Source: Brevundimonas sp.
GTDB lineage: Bacteria; Pseudomonadota; Alphaproteobacteria; Caulobacterales; Caulobacteraceae
Length of the DNA stretch: 18,051 nucleotides
Direction of reading: 5' to 3'
Assembly: GCA_031119155.1 (NCBI GenBank)
Contig: JAVHYH010000035.1
Span: 1-18,051 of the forward strand
The first letter of the stretch is position 1. Each line of letters begins with the position of its first letter. Shown here one piece after another: positions 1 to 7,339 of this stretch. The notes beneath the pieces are model-generated. The model was given only the letters and a program-made list of their open reading frames with translations. It ran no database searches and was not told where the DNA came from. A program made the position numbers and the translations under genes.

Positions 1-1025
1 ACATGATCGTGGCCCTGCTGGCCACCGGCGGCTCGACCAACCACGCCATCCACCTCGTCGCCATGGCCCGCGCCGCGGGCGTCATCATCGACTGGACGGA
101 CATGGACCAGCTGTCCTCGGCGACGCCGCTGCTGGCCCGCGTCTATCCGAACGGTTCGGCCGATGTGAACGCCTTCCAGGCCGCCGGCGGCGTCGCCTTC
201 GTCACCCGCGAACTGGCCGAGCACGGCAACATCCACGCCGACGTCGAGACCGTCATGGGCAAGGGCCTCGATCCCTATTTCCAGGAGCCGTCGATGGTCG
301 ACGGTGAACTGGTCTGGCGCGACGGCGTGAGCCAGAGCCTCGACACCGACATCCTGCGTCCCGCCTCCGATCCGTTCCAGAAGGACGGCGGCCTGCGTCT
401 GGTGAAAGGCGACCTCGGTCGCGCCGTCATCAAGGTCTCGGCGGTCAAGCCGGAGAACCGCATCGTCGAGGCCCCCGCCGCCGTCTTCGAGTCGCAGGAA
501 GAGGCCTTGCAGGCGTTCAAGGACGGCAAGCTGAACCGCGACGTCGTCGTGATCCTGCGTTTCCAAGGCCCCCGCGCCAACGGCATGCCCGAGCTGCACA
601 GCCTGTCTCCGGCCCTGTCGGTGCTTCAGGACAAGGGCTTCAAGGTCGCCTTCGTCACCGACGGCCGCATGTCCGGCGCCTCGGGCAAGACCCCCGCCGC
701 CATCCACGTCAGCCCCGAAGCCCTCGCCGGCGGCCCCCTCGCCCACGTCCAGGACGGCGATATCATCCGGCTGGATGCCGAGGCCGGGGTGCTGAGCACC
801 GTCGGCGTCAGCGACCTCACCGCCCGCCCTGCCGCCCACCGCACCGAAGCCCACGCCACCGGCAGCGCCTGGGGCTATGGCCGCGAGCTGTTCGGCGCCT
901 TCCGCCATGTCGTCTCGACCGCCGAAGAGGGCGCCTCCGTCTGCTTCGCCGTCCCGCCCGGCGCGCCTGCCAGCGAGGACACCCCGCCCGATCCGAACAT
1001 CGTCGACCGCGCCGTCGACGCCTGA
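1..1025 (+). CDS. edd: 6-phosphogluconate dehydratase, C-terminal part (5' end cut by window)
   Basis: Phosphogluconate dehydratase converts 6-phosphogluconate to 2-keto-3-deoxy-6-phosphogluconate (KDPG), the first committed step of the cytoplasmic Entner-Doudoroff pathway. The first full codon is at base 3, and 340 residues are visible of a family that is usually about 600 long, so roughly the N-terminal 260 residues lie outside the window. The IlvD/Edd family is recognised by ATGGSTNH near the start of the visible part and by the second family signature TDGRMSGASGK at visible residues 219-229. The phrases RVYPNGSADVN, NLGRAV-like GDLGRAV and GPRANGMPELH also match Edd rather than dihydroxyacid dehydratase (IlvD). 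The glucokinase gene follows 51 bases downstream on the same strand, as expected for an Entner-Doudoroff operon. The reading frame is intact to its TGA stop. The edd-versus-ilvD call is firm, from recalled family sequence plus the glk neighbour. Confidence 0.96.
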   Translation, partial: MIVALLATGGSTNHAIHLVAMARAAGVIIDWTDMDQLSSATPLLARVYPNGSADVNAFQAAGGVAFVTRELAEHGNIHADVETVMGKGLDPYFQEPSMVDGELVWRDGVSQSLDTDILRPASDPFQKDGGLRLVKGDLGRAVIKVSAVKPENRIVEAPAAVFESQEEALQAFKDGKLNRDVVVILRFQGPRANGMPELHSLSPALSVLQDKGFKVAFVTDGRMSGASGKTPAAIHVSPEALAGGPLAHVQDGDIIRLDAEAGVLSTVGVSDLTARPAAHRTEAHATGSAWGYGRELFGAFRHVVSTAEEGASVCFAVPPGAPASEDTPPDPNIVDRAVDA

Positions 1026-1076
1026 CGCAAGCAAGAACAAGCCGCCGCGCGGCAAAGGGACTGAAGGACTGCGCTC

Positions 1077-2051
1077 ATGACCATCAACTGGGACAAGACC
1101 CTGCTCGTCGGTGATGTCGGCGGCACCAACGCCCGCTTCGCCATTGCCCACATGGTCAACGGCAAGCCGGTGCTGGAGCACCATGAGAGCTTCCCGGCCG
1201 AGACCTATCCGACCTTCCTCGAAGGCGTGAAGGCCTTCATCGACGGCTGCGAGGTCAAGCCCAGCGGCGGCGTCATCGCCGTGGCCGGTCCCGTCACCGA
1301 CGGTGAGATCGACCTGACCAACTCCCCCTGGCGCGTGTCGGAAACCGAGCTCGGCACCCTGGGCCTCAAGCCCGTGCGCCTGATCAATGATTTCGAGGCC
1401 CTGGCCTGGGGCGCCCCCGTCGTGCCGCAGGCGGAGCTGGCTTCGCTGGGCGGCCCCGAGGAGGGCGATCCCCACGCCGCCATCGCCGTGCTCGGGCCGG
1501 GCACCGGCTTCGGCGTCTCGGCTCTGGTGCGCGACGCGCGCGGCAATGAACTGGCCATGCCGTCCGAGGGCGGCCACGCCTGCTTCGCCCCCGGCGATGC
1601 GGTCGAGGACGAGATCCTGCGCATCCTGCGCCGCCGCTACGACCGCGTCTCCATCGAGCGCCTGATCTGCGGTCCGGGTCTGCTGAACATGCACCGCGCC
1701 CTGGCCGAGATCGACGGTCGCGAGACCCATATCGACGACCCGGCCCAGATCACCACCGAGGCGATGGAGGATCCGCAAAGCCACTGCGGCCACACCCTCG
1801 CCCGCTTCTGCGCCATCCTCGGCGCCGTGGCCGGCGACATCGCCCTGACCACCGGTGCGCGCGGCGGCGTCTATATCGCCGGCGGCATCGCCCCGCGTAT
1901 CCTGCCCTTCCTCAAGGCCAGCCCCTTCCGCGAACGGTTCGAGCGCAAGGGCCGGTTCAAGGACTATATGGCGGCCATCCCGACCCATGTGATCCTGCAC
2001 AAGCACGCCGCCCTTCTCGGCGCCGCGCGGGTGGCCTTCGCCGCCGAATAG
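1077..2051 (+). CDS. glk: Glucokinase
   Basis: Glucokinase phosphorylates glucose with ATP to glucose 6-phosphate and feeds the Entner-Doudoroff pathway. The 324-residue protein has the usual length of the proteobacterial Glk family (E. coli about 321). The phosphate-binding motif GDVGGTNAR is at residues 12-20. The catalytic Asp lies in LINDF (D105). The glucose-contacting SEGGH is at 163-167 (E164, H167), and another sugar-binding Glu is in SIERL (E194). The adenosine-side stretch GVYIAGGIAPR and the C-terminal phrase KGRFKDYM also match E. coli Glk. The ATG is preceded by GAAGGA at 1063-1068, eight bases upstream. It follows edd closely, so it is probably co-transcribed with it. The gene ends just before an inverted repeat at 2063-2091. 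No Cys-rich ROK zinc motif is present, so this is the Glk type and not a ROK kinase. Confidence 0.96.
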   Translation: MTINWDKTLLVGDVGGTNARFAIAHMVNGKPVLEHHESFPAETYPTFLEGVKAFIDGCEVKPSGGVIAVAGPVTDGEIDLTNSPWRVSETELGTLGLKPVRLINDFEALAWGAPVVPQAELASLGGPEEGDPHAAIAVLGPGTGFGVSALVRDARGNELAMPSEGGHACFAPGDAVEDEILRILRRRYDRVSIERLICGPGLLNMHRALAEIDGRETHIDDPAQITTEAMEDPQSHCGHTLARFCAILGAVAGDIALTTGARGGVYIAGGIAPRILPFLKASPFRERFERKGRFKDYMAAIPTHVILHKHAALLGAARVAFAAE

Positions 2052-2062
2052 GTCTCGCCAGA

Positions 2063-2091
2063 GTTCACGCAGCCCTCACGTCGGCGTGAAC
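2063..2091 (+). terminator. Hairpin after glk, possible weak terminator
   Basis: GTTCACGC (2063-2070) and GCGTGAAC (2084-2091) are perfect 8-bp inverted arms around a 13-base loop, followed by C then TTTT. The stem starts 11 bases after the glk stop. The loop is long and the T-run short, so it may be a weak terminator, a transcript-end stabiliser, or an operator for the lipoprotein gene downstream. Confidence 0.4.
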
Positions 2092-2149
2092 CTTTTCGAA
2101 TCCCGCAGGTTGGTTCGGTCCCAGGAAGAGAACAAAAGGGACTGTTCCA

Positions 2150-2437
2150 ATGCGTAAGATGATCATCGCCGCCACCGCCGCCTTCGCCTTCGCCGGCCTC
2201 GCCGCCTGTGGCGAAAGCGCGGCTGACAAGGCCGCCGAAACCCAAGCCGACGCCCTGGAAGCCCAGGCGGGCGCCACGCCGAACGAAGCCGAGGAGAAGG
2301 CCCTCAACACCGAGGCCGACCGCATCGAGCAACAGGGCGGCAACGCCGACGGCGGCATGACGACCAACAACACGCCCAGCACCACCCCGTCGGGCGAGAT
2401 GACCGCCCCGCCGGCCACCCCGGCCCCGGCCCAGTAA
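2150..2437 (+). CDS. Small Ala-rich lipoprotein, function unknown
   Basis: This 95-residue protein has a typical lipoprotein signal: positively charged MRK, a hydrophobic run, then the lipobox L-A-A-C with the acylated Cys at residue 20. The mature part is about 75 residues, hydrophilic, rich in Ala, Glu, Asp and Thr, and ends in a Pro/Ala-rich tail. Residues 22-60 look helical and charged (many Ala/Glu/Lys), after which the chain looks disordered. It should be anchored to the inner or outer membrane facing the periplasm. A purine-rich site AAAAGGGA at 2135-2141 precedes the ATG. The gap of about 100 bases and the hairpin after glk suggest its own transcription unit, closed by a strong terminator at 2464-2496. 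I do not recognise a specific family, and small lipoproteins of this kind are common and poorly characterised. Confidence 0.82.
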   Translation: MRKMIIAATAAFAFAGLAACGESAADKAAETQADALEAQAGATPNEAEEKALNTEADRIEQQGGNADGGMTTNNTPSTTPSGEMTAPPATPAPAQ

Positions 2438-2463
2438 GCGCCTTCGTCCCCGGACGAATGAAG

Positions 2464-2496
2464 AAGGCCCCGTCGCGAGAGCGGCGGGGCCTTTTT
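2464..2496 (+). terminator. Strong intrinsic terminator
   Basis: A 13-bp stem (2464-2476 with 2481-2493, a single G-T wobble) is closed by a GAGA tetraloop at 2477-2480 and runs into five T bases at 2492-2496. It lies 27 bases after the small lipoprotein stop. Read on the minus strand, the stem is followed by TTCTTC, so it could also stop transcription arriving from the convergent hmgA unit. Confidence 0.88.
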
Positions 2497-2508
2497 GCTG
2501 GGTTAGGC

Positions 2509-2636
2509 GAGTGATTGGTGATTGGTGACTGGTGACTGGAAGCCTGCAGCCTTCGCGGACTTCAAGCCTCGGTCTCAACCACGCCCTTGCTCACCACTCA
2601 CTCGTCAGAATCCCCATCACCAATCACCAATCACTC
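2509..2636. repeat. Inverted GTGATTG heptamer repeat, locus 1
   Basis: The left arm contains four tandem heptamers: GTGATTG at 2511-2517 and 2518-2524, and GTGACTG at 2525-2531 and 2532-2538. The right arm contains two complementary CAATCAC units at 2621-2627 and 2628-2634. Bases 2509-2528 and 2617-2636 form a perfect 20-bp inverted repeat separated by 88 bases. The right arm ends on the first two bases of the stop codon of the minus-strand lipoprotein. The gap lies between convergent genes. The same heptamer recurs at 11445-11555. No gene is seen between the arms. Confidence 0.85.
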
Positions 2637-3027
2637 AGTCGACGCAGAGGGTCGCCTCGGCCTTGCCGTTCTCGACGCGGGTGTAGCAGCCGAACGGACG
2701 GCTATCGCGCTGGCAGGTTCCGGCCACGGCGGCGCCTTCCCGCGGCGCGGTGGAGGGGCCTTCCTCGACGCGGCAGTCGCCCTGGCAGTCCGAGCCCGTC
2801 GTGCAGCGCTGGCCGGCGTCCGTATAGGTGATCACGCAGCGCACGGACTGCATCCGCCCCTGCGGCTGCATCTTGCCGCCGGCGCGCTCGCACAGGGCGG
2901 CATCGGTCGAACCGGCGGCCGCGGTCTGCAGCGAGGTCGGCGCGGCGGCGGCGTTGTCGGTCGCCGGCATCGGCTGGCAGGCGGCGGCGAACAGGGCCGC
3001 GGCCATCGCGATCATCACGCGCTTCAT
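2635..3027 (-). CDS. Cys-rich lipoprotein coupled to hmgA, function unknown
   Basis: This 130-residue protein begins with a lipoprotein signal (MKRVMIAMAAALFAAAC, acylated Cys at residue 17). A low-complexity Ala/Thr linker follows, then a domain from about residue 43 with eight further cysteines. The most distinctive stretch is RCTTGSDCQGDCRVEEG, followed by GTCQRD, FGCYTR and a C-terminal LCVD. The Cys pattern suggests a small disulfide-bonded periplasmic domain. Its ATG overlaps the hmgA stop codon as ATGA (3024-3027), so it is probably translated by coupling to hmgA. The stop codon abuts the right arm of the heptamer repeat. I do not recognise a named family. A link to tyrosine catabolism is suggested only by the gene position and is not shown by the protein. 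Confidence 0.8.
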   Translation of the reverse strand: MKRVMIAMAAALFAAACQPMPATDNAAAAPTSLQTAAAGSTDAALCERAGGKMQPQGRMQSVRCVITYTDAGQRCTTGSDCQGDCRVEEGPSTAPREGAAVAGTCQRDSRPFGCYTRVENGKAEATLCVD

Positions 3028-4322
3028 TTCACTTGTCCTTTTTCAAAGCCGGTCCAGACGTCGTCGTAGTCCAGCTGCATCGTCGGGGAGGTTTGCGCCC
3101 ATTCCGTGGTGCGGATGGGCATGCGGGTCTCGAACATGAAGGCCAGGGTGTTCTCGATCTTCACCGGCTTCAGCTCGGCGGCGACCGCCTTGTCATAGGA
3201 CGCCTGATCCGGCCCGTGGCCGCTCATGCAGTTGTGCAGGCTGGCGCCGCCGGGGGCGAAGCCGCCCTCCTTGGCGTCATATTCGCCGGTCACCAGCCCC
3301 ATGAACTCGCTCATGACGTTCCGGTGGAACCACGGCGGACGGAAGGTGTCCTCGGCCACCATCCAGCGCGGCGGGAAGATGACGAAGTCCGCATTGGCCG
3401 TCCCCGGCGTATCCGACGGGCTGGTCAGCACCGTGAAGATCGACGGGTCCGGATGGTCGAAGCTGACCGTCCCGATCGTGTTGAACTTCGCCGTATCGTA
3501 TTTGCAGGGCGCGTAGTTGCCGTGCCAGCCGACCACGTCCAGCGGGCTGTGATCGAAGGTGGTGACATACAGCCGCCCGCCGAATTTCTGCACGCACTCG
3601 GTCGGGCGATCCACGTCCTCGAACGCCGCCACCGGCGTCTGGAAATCGCGCGGATTGGCCAGGCCGTTCGAGCCGATGGGGCCGAGGTCGGGCAGGCGGA
3701 AGGCCGCGCCGTAGTTTTCGCACACATAGCCGCGCACCGGCCCGGAGACCTCGACCCGGAATCGCACGCCGCGCGGAATGACCACGATCTCGCCGGGCCG
3801 GGCGTCGATGCGCCCCATCTCGGTGACGAAGGCCTGCTCGCCCTGTTGCGGCACGATCAGCAGCTCGCCGTCGGCGCAGTAGAAGACCCGGTCGGTCATC
3901 GAGCGGTTGGCCGCATACAGGTGGATGCCGACGCCGGTCAGCGCCTCCGCATCCCCTGTCCCGCCATAGGTCACCAGCCCCTCGACCCAGTCGGTCGGCT
4001 CGGTCGGGATCGGCAGCGGGTCCCAACGCATCCGGTTCGGGCTCGGCGGCGCCTCATGGAAGGGGCCGGAGCGCACCAGCTTCTGCGGGAAGGGCTTGTA
4101 GGCCGGATGCTGCGCCGACGGCCGCAGGCGATACAGCCAGCTGCGGCGGTTCTCGGTGCGCGGGGCGGTGAACGCCGTCCCCGACAGCTGCTCCGCATAC
4201 AGCCCCATCGGCGCCCGCTGCGGCGAATTCCGCCCCTCCGGCAGCGCCCCCGGCACGGCCTCCGTGGCGAAATGATTCCCGAAGCCGGTCAGATACTGAG
4301 GCGCGTTGGCTCGCGTCGTCAT
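3024..4322 (-). CDS. hmgA: Homogentisate 1,2-dioxygenase
   Basis: HmgA opens the aromatic ring of homogentisate to maleylacetoacetate, using non-haem Fe(II) and O2, in tyrosine/phenylalanine catabolism (cytoplasmic). The 432-residue length is typical. The N-terminal YLTGFGNHFATEA is characteristic. Iron ligands align with the human enzyme (H335, E341, H371): H333 and E339 in WFHRNVMSEFMG, and H369 in MSGHGPD. The proposed catalytic His of the family is H290 in SFDHPDPS, and H363 in SLHNC is also conserved. The ATG is preceded by GGGAGA seven bases upstream. A GCTAAACC box at 4344-4351 could be its -10 element. The usual partners, fumarylacetoacetate hydrolase and maleylacetoacetate isomerase, are not in the window. 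The next gene in the operon is instead the coupled Cys-rich lipoprotein. Confidence 0.97.
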   Translation of the reverse strand: MTTRANAPQYLTGFGNHFATEAVPGALPEGRNSPQRAPMGLYAEQLSGTAFTAPRTENRRSWLYRLRPSAQHPAYKPFPQKLVRSGPFHEAPPSPNRMRWDPLPIPTEPTDWVEGLVTYGGTGDAEALTGVGIHLYAANRSMTDRVFYCADGELLIVPQQGEQAFVTEMGRIDARPGEIVVIPRGVRFRVEVSGPVRGYVCENYGAAFRLPDLGPIGSNGLANPRDFQTPVAAFEDVDRPTECVQKFGGRLYVTTFDHSPLDVVGWHGNYAPCKYDTAKFNTIGTVSFDHPDPSIFTVLTSPSDTPGTANADFVIFPPRWMVAEDTFRPPWFHRNVMSEFMGLVTGEYDAKEGGFAPGGASLHNCMSGHGPDQASYDKAVAAELKPVKIENTLAFMFETRMPIRTTEWAQTSPTMQLDYDDVWTGFEKGQVK

Positions 4323-4343
4323 GTGCTGTTCTCCCTTGCGGGA

Positions 4344-4351
4344 GGTTTAGC
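4344..4351 (-). promoter_or_regulatory. Possible -10 box for hmgA
   Basis: Read on the minus strand this is GCTAAACC, seven of eight matches to the Caulobacter housekeeping -10 consensus GCTANAWC. It lies 21 bases upstream of the hmgA ATG, which would leave a very short leader containing the GGGAGA ribosome site. No convincing -35 box is seen at the expected spacing. Confidence 0.35.
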
Positions 4352-4413
4352 AGGGGCGGGCGGCGGCGCACTACCCCGGCGGCGGAGTTTGCGGAGAACG
4401 GCGCCGGCGCTCA

Positions 4414-4476
4414 CCTCTCCATTCGCCCCCAAGCGAATGGAGAGGACAGATCGGCGCCTTCGCCGATCAGGAGAGG
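4414..4476. repeat. Double-hairpin intergenic palindrome (REP-like)
   Basis: CCTCTCCATTCGC (4414-4426) and GCGAATGGAGAGG (4433-4445) form a perfect 13-bp stem with a 6-base loop. GATCGGCG (4449-4456) and CGCCGATC (4461-4468) form a second perfect 8-bp stem with a CCTT loop. A further GGAGAGG at 4470-4476 can compete for the first arm. It lies in the 207-base gap between the TonB-C-like gene and hmgA, both on the minus strand. There is no T-run, so it looks like a REP-type element or transcript stabiliser rather than a standard terminator. Confidence 0.65.
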
Positions 4477-4529
4477 GCGGCTCCGTCAGGGCAGGAGGAA
4501 CCTCGAACACCGGTGTCGGCGGCTGATCC

Positions 4530-4868
4530 TCAGCTCTCCCACTTCAGGCGCAACCGCACCTTCAACCCTTCGACTGCTCGACCATCAGCCAGTCTCGGCT
4601 CAAGCCGGAAGAACCGGCTCAGATGCAGGGCGTGGCGCACGACCCGCTCGTCCCCATGCGGATCGGACCGCTCGACTGAGCAATCCCGCAACGCGCCGTC
4701 CGCCAGAACAGAACACAACAACTCCGCATCAGCCGCCCCGGGCCATTCCGTCACCTCCGGGATCAAGAGCTCCGCCGGCGCCGTCTCTACCCAGCGGGGA
4801 CTTACGATCACGCCGTCCACGACCAGAGGGCTCTGGAGAGCGACAAGGGCGAGCACAACAATCAGCAT
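4530..4868 (-). CDS. Small secreted protein resembling the TonB C-terminal domain
   Basis: The 112-residue protein starts with a hydrophobic N-terminus (MLIVVLALVALQ) that could be a signal peptide or anchor. The rest reads like a single TonB C-terminal-type fold: a region with a Cys in ELLCSVLADG, then LRDCSVERSDP, then the RFFRLEPRLADGRAVEG segment and a basic strand VRLRLKW at the end. This pattern (core Cys, DG turn, CxV strand, DGRPVEG-like loop) is frequent in Caulobacter-group proteins annotated as energy transducer TonB, but the long Pro-rich linker of true TonB is absent. The ATG at 4868 has GGGA six bases upstream and is preferred over a TTG two codons earlier. It starts nine bases after the upstream metalloprotease-like gene, so the two are almost certainly one operon. 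The role is unknown. Confidence 0.7.
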   Translation of the reverse strand: MLIVVLALVALQSPLVVDGVIVSPRWVETAPAELLIPEVTEWPGAADAELLCSVLADGALRDCSVERSDPHGDERVVRHALHLSRFFRLEPRLADGRAVEGLKVRLRLKWES

Positions 4869-4877
4869 GAACAATCC

Positions 4878-6140
4878 CTACCCCTGCACCAAACGAAAAT
4901 CCCCCGCGCGCTCGCCGGCCTCCAGCCGCCACCCCGCGTTCAGGCGCAGCGTCCAGCCCGGTCCCTCGACCGCCTCCGCCGACGCCGGAGCGACCACCGT
5001 CACCCCGCTCCAGTTGTCGTCGATCAGGGCGCCGTCGCTGACCTCCAGCACGCCCCAGACATCCACCACCCGCAGCGTCGGATAGACCGATCCATGCGGC
5101 GGCAGGGCGATGATCTTGCCGGGATCGAAGGCGATCTGCATCGAGCGGAACGGCAGGCGCAGTCGCGGCCCATCCACCAGCTTCGCCGTCCAGCCCGCCG
5201 CGACCACTCGCGCCTGTTCCGCGCGCCGGGCTTCCTCCGTCCGGATCGCCGCGCCGCCGTAGCGTCCCTCGGCTGACGCCTCATCCCCGGCCGACAACTC
5301 CAGCGCCGCCGCCAGCAGGACGCCCGGATCGTCCGTCCCCTTCAGCCCCTGCCGCCAGTCCGGCGCCGCCTCATCGAGCAACAAACCGTAGGCCGGCCCC
5401 GACGCATAGGCGAAGCTGCGCACATAGGTGGCGCCGCCTTCCGCCGCCCCCAGCGCCGCGATGGCCAGCGCCTTCGCATCCCCGCCCGACAGCTTCAGAC
5501 CGGTGTACTCCGCCAGCCCCTCGTTCATCTCCAGCGCCCGCTCGTCCTCGCCGCTCCCCAAGGCCCGCCTCGCCGCCCGGAACGCCAATGCATCGGACAC
5601 CGCCAGACGCCGCGCGGCATCTCCGTCCGCGTTCAGAGCGGCCGCCAGCGCCCGCCACTCCAGCCGCATCAGCACGCGGCCCTCCTCACTGTCCAGATGC
5701 GCCGGGGTCGGCGAATGCGCGGGCAGGCCCAACGCCTCCTGCACCCCGTGCCAGCGCTCGTGCATCACCAGCGCCCGCCGCCGGACCGGATCGCGAGGCA
5801 GCGGCTGCATCAGCATCGCCCAGCGCACCCCGTCCCACTCCATCGCGGTGTTGGCGATATTGACTGTCGCGGGCAGCGTCCCGGTGAACAGGCCGCCCTC
5901 CGCGCTGAGCGCGTCACTCTCACCCTTGCGGTTCGCATGGATCGTCCGCGTCGCCGGATCGACCAACAGCACCGGCGTGCACAGGTCCACGCCCCACAAC
6001 GCGCCGCCGTCCGCCGCGCAGGCCGCCCCCGCCTCGGCGAATACTTCCGCCGGCGTCAGGCCCGACGCGGGAGCCGATGTCTGGGCCATAACCGGGGCGG
6101 CGATACAGGCCGCAAGCCCCGCCAATGCAAATACGCGCAT
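4878..6140 (-). CDS. Secreted HExxH protein, putative zinc metallopeptidase (gluzincin-like)
   Basis: The 420-residue protein has a cleavable signal peptide (MRVFALAGLAACIAAPVMAQ, cleavage after AQ or AMA near residue 20). In the middle, ALVMHERWHGVQ contains HExxH (H127, E128, H131). About 75 residues later, EMNEGLAEYTGL (E207 and E211) supplies the Glu expected of a gluzincin third zinc ligand. This fits the Peptidase MA-like layout and suggests a periplasmic zinc protease. The C-terminal third (from about residue 320) looks like a beta-rich domain with no recognised motif. The two cysteines C41 and C54 near the N-terminus could form a disulfide. AGGAGGAG lies eight bases before the ATG. 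The gene is followed after nine bases by the TonB-C-like protein. I do not recognise a named family; the enzyme call rests on the two motifs and substrates cannot be guessed. Confidence 0.75.
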   Translation of the reverse strand: MRVFALAGLAACIAAPVMAQTSAPASGLTPAEVFAEAGAACAADGGALWGVDLCTPVLLVDPATRTIHANRKGESDALSAEGGLFTGTLPATVNIANTAMEWDGVRWAMLMQPLPRDPVRRRALVMHERWHGVQEALGLPAHSPTPAHLDSEEGRVLMRLEWRALAAALNADGDAARRLAVSDALAFRAARRALGSGEDERALEMNEGLAEYTGLKLSGGDAKALAIAALGAAEGGATYVRSFAYASGPAYGLLLDEAAPDWRQGLKGTDDPGVLLAAALELSAGDEASAEGRYGGAAIRTEEARRAEQARVVAAGWTAKLVDGPRLRLPFRSMQIAFDPGKIIALPPHGSVYPTLRVVDVWGVLEVSDGALIDDNWSGVTVVAPASAEAVEGPGWTLRLNAGWRLEAGERAGDFRLVQG

Positions 6141-6213
6141 GAGCGAACTCCTCCTGCGCGCATTCCCCCTGCTTATTGTGACGCTTGTGCGGCTGGATCT
6201 CGTCGAAAAGATC

Positions 6214-7335
6214 CTAGAACCCCTGGCTTTGCGCCATCCGCTCCTGATGGAACCCGGCGTCGCCCAGCAGTTCGTTCAGCACCCGAACCCGCTTCATGAA
6301 CAGGCCGACGTCGAACTCGTCGGTCATGCCGACGCCGCCGTGCATCTGCACCGCCTCCTGCACCGCCAGTTCGGCGACGCGTCCGGCCTTGGCCTTGGCG
6401 ACCGACACGGCCAGCGGCGCCTTTTCCTTCCCCGCGTCCAGCGCCTGCAGGGCGCCGATCACCGCCGCGCGGGCGATCTCGATCTCGCTGTACAGGTGGG
6501 CCGCGCGATGTTGCAGCGCCTGGAACTCGCCGATCAGCTTGCCGAACTGCTTGCGGGTGCGCAGGTATTCCATCGTCGTCTGGAAGGCCTGATCGCCCGC
6601 CCCGTTCAGCGACGCCGCCGCACAGGCCCGGCCCAGGTTCAGCGCGCTCTCCAGCAGCGCCTCGCCCTCGTCCACCGACCCGATCACCGCATCCGCATCG
6701 ACCTCGACATCCGTCAGGAGCACCCGCGCCGCATTGTGCGCGTCGACCATCACGGTGCGCTCGATCTCGACGCCCTGCGTCTTCGGATCGACGAGGAACA
6801 GGGTCAGCCCGTTCTCCGTCAGCGCCGCCACGATCAGGGCGTCGGCGACATGGCCGTCCAGCACGAAGCCCTTGGCGCCGTTCAGCCTGAAGCCGTTGCC
6901 CGCCCGCTCGGCGACGGTTGTGATCTTCGACGGCGCATGCTTGGCGCCCTCATCGACGGCCAGCGACAGGATCGCCTCGCCCGCCGCGATCTTCGGCAGC
7001 CAGGCCGCCTGCTGATCCGCCGAGCCGCCGTCCACCAGCACCTTGGCCGACAGCACGCCCGAACCCATGAAGGGCGACGGCGTCAGGGTCCGGCCCAGCG
7101 CCTCGGCCACCACCCCGGCCTCCACGGCGCCCAGCGCCGATCCGCCATGCTCTTCCGGGATGATCACTCCGGCGAAACCCATCTCGCCGAACGCCTTCCA
7201 CAGTTCGCGCGACACCCCGTCGGCGTCGCGGCTGTCGCGCAGTTTGCGCAGGTGGGCGATGGGCGCGTTCTCGCTCAGGAAGCCGTCGGCGGCCTCCTTC
7301 AGCATCGTCTGCTCTTCGGTCAGGATCAGGGGCAT
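6214..7335 (-). CDS. Acyl-CoA dehydrogenase, second subunit of a pair
   Basis: This 373-residue protein belongs to the FAD-dependent acyl-CoA dehydrogenase family, which introduces an alpha-beta double bond into acyl-CoA thioesters. It has the N-terminal helical domain (LTEEQTMLKEA, GFAGVIIPEEHGG at 53-65), a middle beta domain and a C-terminal helical domain with YLRTRKQFGKLIGEFQALQH at about 257-276 and QMHGGVGMTDE at 330-340. The middle domain lacks the usual YSEPGAGSD signature (LAVDEGAK stands there), and the usual C-terminal catalytic EGT/EGG motif is absent. It begins four bases after the stop of the other dehydrogenase, so both are probably co-translated. The complementary motif content suggests it is the partner subunit of a heteromeric enzyme like those used for bulky substrates (for example FadE28/FadE29 in mycobacteria), which is inference. 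The natural substrate cannot be read from sequence. Confidence 0.9.
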   Translation of the reverse strand: MPLILTEEQTMLKEAADGFLSENAPIAHLRKLRDSRDADGVSRELWKAFGEMGFAGVIIPEEHGGSALGAVEAGVVAEALGRTLTPSPFMGSGVLSAKVLVDGGSADQQAAWLPKIAAGEAILSLAVDEGAKHAPSKITTVAERAGNGFRLNGAKGFVLDGHVADALIVAALTENGLTLFLVDPKTQGVEIERTVMVDAHNAARVLLTDVEVDADAVIGSVDEGEALLESALNLGRACAAASLNGAGDQAFQTTMEYLRTRKQFGKLIGEFQALQHRAAHLYSEIEIARAAVIGALQALDAGKEKAPLAVSVAKAKAGRVAELAVQEAVQMHGGVGMTDEFDVGLFMKRVRVLNELLGDAGFHQERMAQSQGF

Positions 7336-7339
7336 TGGC

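Noticed and set aside
3033..4526. 497-codon plus-strand open frame opposite hmgA
   Set aside because: hmgA has all its iron ligands on the other strand. The antisense translation has no motifs and a shadow-type composition.
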